DNA of 8,228 bases from Anaerolineaceae bacterium (GTDB lineage: Bacteria; Chloroflexota; Anaerolineae; Anaerolineales; Villigracilaceae). The notes under the pieces were generated by a model that was not told where the DNA came from, did no database searches, and saw only the letters and a program-made list of their open reading frames with translations. Where the stretch lies: positions 1 to 8,228 of the forward strand of contig VFKQ01000365.1 in NCBI GenBank assembly GCA_009885445.1, read 5' to 3'. Positions 1 to 5,132 of this stretch are shown piece after piece (the first letter of the stretch is position 1; the number at the start of each line of letters is the position of its first letter). Position numbers and translations under genes: made by a program.

Positions 1-150
1 ACCGCGCACGGTCAGTTTCTGCGCTTTTCTCACCGCGAAGCGGCGAAGGCCGCGAAGGATATTTGAGAGCGCGAAGGCTTGCCTTTTATCCCTTTCATCC
101 GTGGTTAAATTTGCCGATTCTCAAAACCGCAAATTATGACCGTGCGCGGT
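1..150. repeat. Small MITE-like element bounded by 14-bp perfect terminal inverted repeats
   Basis: Bases 1-14 (ACCGCGCACGGTCA) are the exact reverse complement of bases 137-150. Homology between the arms continues inwards imperfectly, with about 10 of the next 18 bases matching and a shared TGCG then TTTT. The interior holds the word GCGAAG at 35, 43, 52 and 71 and no plausible gene. Size, terminal symmetry and lack of coding capacity fit a non-autonomous mobile or dispersed repeat. No target-site duplication can be tested because the left arm starts at base 1. Alternatively it is a very long stem with a 120-base loop. Confidence 0.55.
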
Positions 151-157
151 ATATTAC

Positions 158-193
158 AAAAAAGCGCCCTCATTTGAGTGAGGGCGCTTTTTT
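158..193 (-). terminator. Strong bidirectional intrinsic terminator after the lipoprotein operon
   Basis: The 9-bp stem GCGCCCTCA (164-172) pairs perfectly with TGAGGGCGC (179-187) across a 6-base loop. It is flanked by six A (158-163) and six T (188-193), so the symmetric arm is 15 bp in total. Read leftwards it lies 12 bases beyond the stop of the lipoprotein gene ending at 206 and gives a GC stem followed by a U-tract. It would also work for rightward transcription. Confidence 0.9.
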
Positions 194-205
194 GATTGCT
201 GGAAT

Positions 206-991
206 TTACGGCCACGGAATCGGCGCGGGCGTCGAGTAACCATCTTTCGTTGCGGTGCGAATCTCGCCGTGAGAAGGCTCGGCGCATCCGGACCCGTCGG
301 TGACAACGGCGCTTAATACACTGGTGGCCACGTTGCTGAAAGTTAATTGCCCGGCGGTGCAAGTCCACAGTTCGAGCAGGAAGCGACTTTCGAGGGAGGT
401 GTCGCGCGCTTCGATGGTCACGTCGGCCCAGCTGATCTGCACTTGATCGCCACTGCGCGCGGCGACGATATTCGCAGGCGGCAGGTATTTGGCCGAGATG
501 GGCAGGTCGGTGCCGGCCACAGCCAGAGTCGCCACATCGCCCTGGAAGGTCAGCGCGGTGACGTTCATCCAGCAGGCTTTGGTTCCGCCGGGTTCGCGGA
601 CGAGAATCCATTGCGCTGAAGCATCGCGAGCAGTGGCTTCAAGTGTTTTGTTAAACGGCAAAATAAAACGCCCTACATAAACAAGATCCGGCCCGAAGCG
701 ACAATTCCCTCCTGTGGCGGAGGCCACCGTGACGGTGAGAATCACGCTCGGCACAAAAGCCGTCGGTTGCGGCGGTTGGGTGGGACGCGGCGTTTCGACG
801 GGCAGGGGCGTATTCGTCGGCGCGGCCAGCGCGGTCTGCGTGAACGAACTATTGACGGTGGCGAAGGCCAATGTCATCAAAGCGTTCGGATCCGTTACGG
901 GCGCGGAGGGTCCGCAGGCAGAAAGAACTATGGTTAGGAGTGCGATGACTGACAGGGTGTGTTGGGAGTGGGGAGAAAATGTTTTTTTCAT
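206..991 (-). CDS. Secreted lipoprotein with SH3b-like domain and C-terminal FN3-like domain (paralog A)
   Basis: This 261-residue protein has a lipoprotein signal: positively charged start, hydrophobic core at about 13-23, and lipobox L-S-A-C with the lipidated Cys at 26. Residues 57-80 are a Pro/Thr-rich linker. Residues about 83-150 resemble a bacterial SH3 (SH3b) module, with C97-R-F-G-P and W128...C140-W-M-N. Residues about 170-261 look like a fibronectin III-type beta sandwich, with ISW at 186-188, LWTC at 208-211, GCA at 235-237 and PIPWP at the C-terminus. The four non-lipid Cys (97, 140, 211, 236) could form one disulfide per domain. The ATG at 991 has an AAAGGA ribosome site 8 bases upstream. 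It lies 46 bases after paralog B with no terminator between, so co-transcription is likely. A cell-surface binding role (wall or glycan) is inferred from SH3b domains; the ligand is unknown. Confidence 0.85.
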   Translation of the reverse strand: MKKTFSPHSQHTLSVIALLTIVLSACGPSAPVTDPNALMTLAFATVNSSFTQTALAAPTNTPLPVETPRPTQPPQPTAFVPSVILTVTVASATGGNCRFGPDLVYVGRFILPFNKTLEATARDASAQWILVREPGGTKACWMNVTALTFQGDVATLAVAGTDLPISAKYLPPANIVAARSGDQVQISWADVTIEARDTSLESRFLLELWTCTAGQLTFSNVATSVLSAVVTDGSGCAEPSHGEIRTATKDGYSTPAPIPWP

Positions 992-1037
992 TTTATGAAT
1001 CCTTTGTTAACTCACGAGTGTATTTTTATTTTCGCTA

Positions 1038-1784
1038 CTAAGGCCACGGAATTTCCGCCGGCCCGGCGAAGCCGTGCTTTTCTTGCACGAATACTCTTCC
1101 ATGCGAGGGCGTGGCGCAACCCGCTTCATCGGTAAATGAAATCGTCGTCTCATTGGTGGCCAGCGGGTCAAAGATAATTTGTCCCGCTTCACAGCGCCAG
1201 ACTTCGATGATGTAGTGCAACATGCTGTCGTCCTCTTCGTCGCCCGGGCGCAGGGGAATGTCAATCCACGTGATTGTAATTTTCGATCCATCACGGATGG
1301 AGCGCAGAACGTGCGTCGGCGGATAGTACGGCGACACGGGCAGAGTGGCCGGCGCAGGATACACAATCGGCAGGGCGCGCAGGTCGCCAGCAATCTCGAT
1401 AAATTTTGCGTTCACCCAGCAATTCGTTTGTCCCTCCACCCAAACCCAATTGTTGCCGCCGGTTTGGCCCACCAATTTAATCCGCGCGTTGCGGCGCAGT
1501 GCGTACAAATATAAATATTCTGAACCCGGGCCATAACGGCAAGTGAGCAAATCCGCGGTGACGATGGCCGTCAGGCTTGGCACGCTTGGGATGGGCGAGG
1601 CCGTTATGCTCGCGGTCGGGAACGGCGTTGCGCTGGGCGCGGGCGTAAACGTCTCAGTGGGCGAAATGGTATTTGTCGCCGAGGGAGTCAAAGTCAATGT
1701 GACGGGCATCGCCGTTGCGGCCGCATTGCACGCGCTGAGAGTCACAACGAAGACGAGAATCAAATTGCGGATTTTGCCGAGCAT
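1038..1784 (-). CDS. Secreted lipoprotein with SH3b-like domain and C-terminal FN3-like domain (paralog B)
   Basis: This 248-residue protein has a lipobox L-S-A-C with lipidated Cys at 19, a Thr/Pro/Ala/Ser linker at about 24-70, an SH3b-like region (C82-R-Y-G-P, W113-V-W-V, C122-W-V-N) and an FN3-like C-terminal domain (ITW at 171-173, VWRC at 195-198, GCATPSHG at 222-229, EIPWP at the end). Every motif and all five Cys line up with the downstream neighbour, so the two are tandem duplicates that have diverged strongly. The frame is open back to 1898, but the ATG at 1784 is preferred: it directly precedes the signal peptide, whereas the extra 38 residues are charged, polar and encoded by repeat sequence. 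No Shine-Dalgarno is visible before 1784. A TATAAT lies 6 bases upstream, suggesting a leaderless transcript. Function beyond a surface-exposed binding lipoprotein is not known. Confidence 0.85.
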   Translation of the reverse strand: MLGKIRNLILVFVVTLSACNAAATAMPVTLTLTPSATNTISPTETFTPAPSATPFPTASITASPIPSVPSLTAIVTADLLTCRYGPGSEYLYLYALRRNARIKLVGQTGGNNWVWVEGQTNCWVNAKFIEIAGDLRALPIVYPAPATLPVSPYYPPTHVLRSIRDGSKITITWIDIPLRPGDEEDDSMLHYIIEVWRCEAGQIIFDPLATNETTISFTDEAGCATPSHGRVFVQEKHGFAGPAEIPWP

Positions 1785-1790
1785 GCGCCC

Positions 1791-1796
1791 ATTATA
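1791..1796 (-). promoter_or_regulatory. Consensus -10 box for the lipoprotein pair, implying leaderless start
   Basis: Read leftwards, TATAAT ends 6 bases before the ATG at 1784. Transcription normally begins about 6-8 bases after a -10 box, so the RNA would begin at or next to the start codon. A convincing -35 hexamer is not seen at 16-18 bases. The lack of any Shine-Dalgarno sequence here agrees with leaderless translation. Confidence 0.5.
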
Positions 1797-1826
1797 GCCG
1801 CACTCGTCCGCGCGCCTCAGGCCGGA

Positions 1827-1845
1827 TCCTTCGACGGGCTCAGGA
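1827..1845. repeat. Short dispersed-repeat-like motif TCCTTCGACGGGCTCAGGA
   Basis: The motif has complementary ends (TCCT...AGGA). From memory, close variants (CCTTCGACRGGCTCAGG) recur between genes in many environmental bacterial assemblies, where they are often mistranslated as R-P-E-P-V-E-G. Here that peptide appears only in the unsupported upstream extension of lipoprotein paralog B. It lies inside the 170-base gap between the peptidase and lipoprotein genes. The identification as a repeat is recall and needs a genome-wide count. Confidence 0.4.
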
Positions 1846-1877
1846 CGCCGCCGTTGAGCGGGTCGTGCGATATGGAA

Positions 1878-1918
1878 TGCGGGAGCTTGCTCCCGCACTC
1901 GGCCAGCAAGCTGGCCGA
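1878..1918. repeat. Two adjacent perfect 8-bp hairpins with complementary loops
   Basis: Hairpin one: TGCGGGAG (1878-1885), loop CTTG, CTCCCGCA (1890-1897). Hairpin two: TCGGCCAG (1899-1906), loop CAAG, CTGGCCGA (1911-1918). A single base separates them. The apex octamer AGCTTGCT of the first (1884-1891) is the exact reverse complement of the apex AGCAAGCT of the second (1905-1912), so the loops could kiss in RNA. The arrangement resembles paired REP-type intergenic repeats. It lies downstream of the peptidase gene and upstream of the lipoprotein promoter, all on the minus strand. Confidence 0.6.
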
Positions 1919-1930
1919 CTCCAAAATGCG

Positions 1931-1953
1931 CGCGACACGCTATGCGTGTCGCG
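1931..1953 (-). terminator. Perfect 10-bp hairpin abutting the peptidase stop codon
   Basis: CGCGACACGC (1931-1940) and GCGTGTCGCG (1944-1953) form a perfect stem with a 3-base loop, starting one base after the TAA at 1954-1956. Read leftwards it is followed by CGCATTTTGG, which is only a short T-run, so termination may be weak. It may instead act as a 3'-end stabilising structure or be a third member of the neighbouring repeat cluster. Confidence 0.45.
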
Positions 1954-3150
1954 TTACAAATTTAGCAGGCGTAATTTTGTTTGCGGCGGGGCGAGATATT
2001 CGGTGCCGTGTTCTGTGACGACGACATCTTCCTCGAGGCTGACATGGCCGTAGCCGGGCACGTCGAGGCCGGGTTCGAGGGTGAAGACCTGACCGACTTC
2101 GAGCGGCAGATTTGGCAAGCTGCCATATTTTTCCCACAGCGGACCGAGCAGTGCGCCGCCGTCGTGGGCAACACGCCCCAGTTGATGGCCGAGCGCGTGC
2201 AGATATTCGTCATAACCAGATTCGGCGAGGACTTCGCGGGCCAGCGTGTCTATTAACACTCCGGCGATTCCAGGTTTCATCGCGGCGCGACAGGCTTCGT
2301 TGGCTTGATAAATTGTGTCGAATCCTTTTTGCACTTCGGGCGGCGCGGAGGTTTCACCCTCGCGCAATAAATAAGCCATGCGCTGAATGTCGGAGCAGTA
2401 GCCCTCGTATTTGACGCCGAAGTCGAAATGCAGGGTGTGTCCGCGCTGGAGTTTTATTTCGGTGGGGCCGCTGTGGCCGATCGGCGAGTCGGGGCCGAAG
2501 TTGACGGCGGGGCAGGCCTCGGCAGGCCAGGCCAGTTCGAGTCCGCGCGCTTTGACTTTTTCTTGCATGAACGCGGCAACTTGAATTTCTGTCATGCCTT
2601 CACGGATGAAGGCAAACATTTCTTCAAAAATTTCGTCGGTGATCTGCACGGCTGTGCGGATGCGCGCCTGTTCGGTGAGAGTCTTGCGCCCGCGCAGAGC
2701 GGAGATGATTCCTTCGGCGCTGATTAACTTGTCAGCGTAGGGGGTGCCCGCTAAGAGGGCGAGTAGGTTTTCGTACAGGCCGTGAGTCAGGCCGTCGGCG
2801 TGGATCGAGTCGCGCGAGGTGTTGATGGCGATGGTTCGAGGCTGAATCCGCTCCAACGTCTCGGCTAGAAGCGGGCGGATGGATTTGTCGTAGCCGAGCA
2901 CGGTTTTGTAAATCCCGGCGCGCTCCACCGATTCGGCGTCGTAACGTCCGACGATGGCGATGCGTTCGCCCGATTTGGTGAAGATCAATGCGCTGGTCCA
3001 GGTCAGGTCGAAGGGGCCGAAGATGTAATCCATGACCGGGTCGCGCATGACGGAGGTTTCGGTGACGAAGGTCAGCCAAGCATCTACGTTTTTTTCTTTG
3101 AGAATTTCTACAACTTGCGCGGCTTTTTCTTGAACGAGGTCTGTGTTCAT
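1954..3150 (-). CDS. M24 family metallopeptidase, Xaa-Pro aminopeptidase/dipeptidase type
   Basis: The 398-residue product has the two-domain layout of prolidases and Xaa-Pro aminopeptidases: an N-terminal creatinase-like domain (about 1-155) and a pita-bread catalytic domain (about 160-398). All five dinuclear metal ligands can be placed: D243 in HFDFG, D254 in YCSDI, H322 in LGHQLG, E359 in TLEPG and E373 in SLEED. H226 fits the conserved substrate-side histidine. There is no signal peptide, so it should be cytosolic and cleave peptide bonds next to proline during peptide turnover. The length is normal for the family. The start ATG at 3150 is supported by AAGGA 9 bases upstream and by a four-base ATGA overlap with the restored stop of the MFS gene, a usual sign of translational coupling. 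As sequenced, the frame runs without a stop into the MFS gene; see the frameshift entry. Exact substrate preference cannot be read from sequence. Confidence 0.92.
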   Translation of the reverse strand: MNTDLVQEKAAQVVEILKEKNVDAWLTFVTETSVMRDPVMDYIFGPFDLTWTSALIFTKSGERIAIVGRYDAESVERAGIYKTVLGYDKSIRPLLAETLERIQPRTIAINTSRDSIHADGLTHGLYENLLALLAGTPYADKLISAEGIISALRGRKTLTEQARIRTAVQITDEIFEEMFAFIREGMTEIQVAAFMQEKVKARGLELAWPAEACPAVNFGPDSPIGHSGPTEIKLQRGHTLHFDFGVKYEGYCSDIQRMAYLLREGETSAPPEVQKGFDTIYQANEACRAAMKPGIAGVLIDTLAREVLAESGYDEYLHALGHQLGRVAHDGGALLGPLWEKYGSLPNLPLEVGQVFTLEPGLDVPGYGHVSLEEDVVVTEHGTEYLAPPQTKLRLLNL

Positions 3151-4392
3151 TTGGGCGGTTCCTTTACAAATAGAAATAATGTGGCGGCCATGAGCAGGCC
3201 TGAAATTGTGGAGACGAGGAACATGGCATGATAGCCCGCGCTGTCGGCGGATGAGGCCGCCGATGACGGGCGCGAGGATGGTGGCGGGCGCGGAGATGGT
3301 GTTAGAGAGGCCGATGTAAAGCGGGCGCTCGTGTTCCTCGGCGAAACGGACGGTGAGCGTCAGCGGCGTTGTCCACACGGCGACGAGGCCGATGGCGGCG
3401 AAAAAGAAAACGGCGTAAAACCACGCGGTGGAGACGGCCAGCCAGGCGAGCAGGGAACTGGCCGCCGCGCCGAGGCCGCCGAGAATCATAACGCCGCGAT
3501 GACTCCAGCGGTCGCCGAGGCGTCCCATCAGCGGGCCGAAGATTACCTGCGCGATGAGCAGGATGGCTGTCATGATGCCGGCCATGCTCTCGCTCATGTC
3601 GAAATAGATGACGCCGTAGATGATGTAAAACGAAACGCCCATGATTGCGAATTGACTGACACTGCGCGCGACGAGAAAGGCTTTGAAATTGTTGTTGTGT
3701 TTAAGTATTGCGCGCGCGTGCCCCCAAAACGCGAGGTGGTGCTCTTCGATTTCAGGCCGCGGGGTTTCGTGTTCGCGTGTTTGCGCGATGGCGATATAGG
3801 AAAGCGCGAAGAAAAAAACAGTGGCGAGGAAGCACGCCGCGAAATCCATTGGGCTGGGTAATTTCTCGAGCACGAATCCAGCGGCGATGGCGGCCAGCCC
3901 GGCCAGCCCGTTGAAGGACGCAGATTGGACGCCGAAAAATGTCCCGTGCAGTTCGGGCGGAATCACCTTCGTCACCATGGTCTGCCACGGGTTGCCGGTG
4001 AAGCCTCCGCCGATTCCCTGCCACGTGATCAGCAGGAAGGTCAGCCATAGGGCGGCGGTGGAGCCGAGTTGCGGCAGGAAGTATGCGACTGCGGCCAGCC
4101 CGAGATAGGGCGCACGCTCGTGGATGGTGGCGGCCAACAAAAGCGGCTTGACTCGTTTTGCGCGCGAGACGCGTCCGGCGGTGATGAGTTGCGGCAATTG
4201 CCAGCACGCGCCATGAATGGCGGGAATCAGCCCGATCAGCACGGCGGAGCTGGTGAGCTGACTGACGAAGAGCGGCAGGACGGCGATGAACGAACCGAAG
4301 CCGATGCCCAGGCCGTAGAATCCGCCGTCAATTAAACTGATGGCGAAGTTAAATTTTAAATGTTTGCGGATATATTCTTCTGCGGAAGTCAC
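3147..4392 (-). CDS. MFS transporter, frameshifted before its last transmembrane helix
   Basis: This is a membrane protein with alternating hydrophobic segments typical of the 12-helix major facilitator superfamily. It has a motif-A-like G-R-L-G-D-R-W-S-H-R-G loop near the middle of the second half and a charged cytoplasmic linker (about 210-235) between the halves. The start is GTG at 4392, the first possible start after an in-frame TAA. It has no clear Shine-Dalgarno but has a TAAAAT 6 bases upstream. Residues 1-381 read normally up to APVIGGLI. The sequenced frame then gives an Arg/His-rich stretch of 33 residues into the peptidase. The alternative frame gives ADSAGYHAMF, a hydrophobic helix and KEPPK then TGA, for a natural length of 414. 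The coordinates include the one-base shift. The substrate is unknown; coupling to a peptidase could suggest peptides or a linked catabolic route, but that is conjecture. Confidence 0.85.
3246..3252 (-). other. Probable one-base insertion fusing the MFS and peptidase genes
   Basis: In the minus-strand reading, ...GGC CTC ATC C GCC GAC AGC... carries one C too many (base 3249 or 3250, a GG on the plus strand). Dropping it gives G-G-L-I-A-D-S-A-G-Y, restores the twelfth hydrophobic helix and ends in TGA at 3149-3147. That stop overlaps the peptidase ATG by four bases. The shift is not in a long homopolymer, so a real mutation and an assembly error are both possible. Confidence 0.8.
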
Positions 4393-4398
4393 GTGCCG

Positions 4399-4404
4399 AT
4401 TTTA
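4399..4404 (-). promoter_or_regulatory. Possible -10 box for the divergent MFS-peptidase operon
   Basis: Read leftwards, TAAAAT ends 6 bases before the GTG start at 4392, again placing the predicted RNA start at the start codon. No good -35 hexamer is present at the usual distance, so support is modest. The box is a few bases from the -35 hexamer of the tetR promoter, so the two promoters would overlap back to back. Confidence 0.35.
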
Positions 4405-4409
4405 CCATC

Positions 4410-4437
4410 TTGACAAATTCCGCTGTCTGCGTAAAAT
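4410..4437 (+). promoter_or_regulatory. Sigma70-type promoter of the tetR-ABC exporter operon
   Basis: A consensus -35 TTGACA (4410-4415), a 16-base spacer and a -10 TAAAAT (4432-4437) point into the TetR gene. Initiation is expected near 4444, at the left edge of the palindromic operator. This is the best promoter match in the window. Confidence 0.75.
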
Positions 4438-4443
4438 AAAAAC

Positions 4444-4455
4444 GAACGTACGTTC
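4444..4455. promoter_or_regulatory. Palindromic TetR-type operator GAACGTACGTTC
   Basis: This perfect 12-bp palindrome begins 6 bases after the -10 box and ends 21 bases before the tetR start codon, covering the predicted transcription start. TetR-family dimers bind such palindromes and block RNA polymerase. The position predicts autorepression of the exporter operon. The site also lies in the 84-base divergent gap to the MFS gene, so it could influence that operon too. Binding by the adjacent regulator is inferred. Confidence 0.7.
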
Positions 4456-4476
4456 ATTTTTATTTCAGGAGCATTT

Positions 4477-5079
4477 GTGACCACTGAAAAACCGACGAAA
4501 GGTGAAACGACGCGCAACGCGATAGAAAACGCGGCCATCGGCCTGTTTTTGGAACAGGGCTATCACGCCACGTCCATGCGCCAGATCGCCGAGGGGGCGG
4601 GTCTGGCGTTGGGCGGAATCTATAATCACTTTGCCAGCAAGGAGGAAATCTTTGAGGGCATCATCATTGATCAGCACCCTTACAGAAAAATTTTGCCCGC
4701 TGTGATCGCCGCGCAAGGTGAGACCGCCGAAGACTTTCTCAAGAGCGCCTTTCATATTATCGTCACCGAGATGGGGGGCAGGCCCGAGTTTGTCAACTTG
4801 ATGCTGATCGAGCTGGTGGAGTTCAAAGGCAGGCACGGCGCGATCATGTTGCGCGAGATCGCGCCCAAGATTCTGCCGCTCTTTGAAACGCTGATTAAAT
4901 CCCGCAAGACTCTGCGCGTGACCAACCCGGCAGTGTTGATGCGCTCCTTTATGGGATTGGTGCTTTCTTATCTGATAACAGAGATGGTTATTTCCAAATC
5001 GGTGGTCAGCAAGTTGATGCCAAAGAATATGGCCGATATATATGTGGATAATTTTTTGCACGGAGTCATTAAAAATTGA
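4477..5079 (+). CDS. TetR family transcriptional repressor of the adjacent ABC exporter
   Basis: This 200-residue protein has a typical TetR N-terminal helix-turn-helix at about residues 12-60: a first helix TRNAIENAAIGLF, then GYHATSMRQIAEGAGLALGGIYNHFASKEE, where G-x-Y-x-H-F is the family hallmark at the end of the recognition helix. The remaining 140 residues are helical and variable, as expected for the ligand-binding and dimer domain. The start is GTG at 4477, fixed by AGGAG at 4467-4471 with 5-base spacing. The length matches the family (about 190-220). It is the first gene of a likely operon with permease, adaptor and ATPase, which mirrors CecR and its ybh exporter target genes in E. 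coli. It should repress from the upstream palindrome and release it when a toxic ligand binds. The inducer is unknown. Confidence 0.9.
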   Translation: MTTEKPTKGETTRNAIENAAIGLFLEQGYHATSMRQIAEGAGLALGGIYNHFASKEEIFEGIIIDQHPYRKILPAVIAAQGETAEDFLKSAFHIIVTEMGGRPEFVNLMLIELVEFKGRHGAIMLREIAPKILPLFETLIKSRKTLRVTNPAVLMRSFMGLVLSYLITEMVISKSVVSKLMPKNMADIYVDNFLHGVIKN

Positions 5080-5081
5080 AA

Positions 5082-5115
5082 GATGAAAGATGAAATTCAT
5101 CCTTCATCTTTCATC
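5082..5115 (+). repeat. Perfect 13-bp intercistronic hairpin between tetR and permease genes
   Basis: GATGAAAGATGAA (5082-5094) pairs exactly with TTCATCTTTCATC (5103-5115) over an 8-base loop, beginning 2 bases after the tetR stop. The stem is A/T-rich and no T-run follows, so it is a poor terminator. The left arm is itself a near-duplication (GATGAAA then GATGAA). It may stabilise or process the mRNA and so set regulator and exporter levels apart; it leaves 17 bases, including GGAG, before the permease start. Confidence 0.6.
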
Positions 5116-5132
5116 CCTGATTCGGAGCACCC

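Noticed and set aside
1..150. CRISPR array suggested by repeated GCGAAG words
   Set aside because: The words are 6 bases long and 8-19 bases apart, with no repeat-spacer structure.
105..611. Minus-strand frame of 168 codons overlapping lipoprotein paralog A
   Set aside because: Arg-rich out-of-frame product that runs through the terminator and into the repeat element; the lipoprotein frame is clearly the real one.
1785..1898. Upstream extension of lipoprotein paralog B to a start at 1898
   Set aside because: The extra 38 residues are charged, polar and encoded by repeat sequence (giving R-P-E-P-V-E-G), and they would bury the lipoprotein signal peptide. The ATG at 1784 begins directly at the signal.
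3331..3861. Plus-strand frame of 176 codons opposite the MFS gene
   Set aside because: Composition is charged and repetitive, as expected for the complement of a membrane protein gene; no ribosome site or motif supports it.
1954..4392. A genuine 812-residue MFS-peptidase fusion protein
   Set aside because: The linker is low-quality sequence read in the wrong frame, while the alternative frame restores a transmembrane helix and a coupled stop/start. Treated as two genes with a frameshift.
4465..5100. Long antisense frame opposite tetR (211 codons)
   Set aside because: It mirrors the TetR gene, its product is His/Gln/Asp-rich with no recognisable domain, and tetR has promoter, ribosome site and family motifs.
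5082..5115. Hairpin after tetR as an intrinsic terminator
   Set aside because: AT-rich stem with no following T-run, and the permease gene follows closely on the same strand without its own visible promoter.
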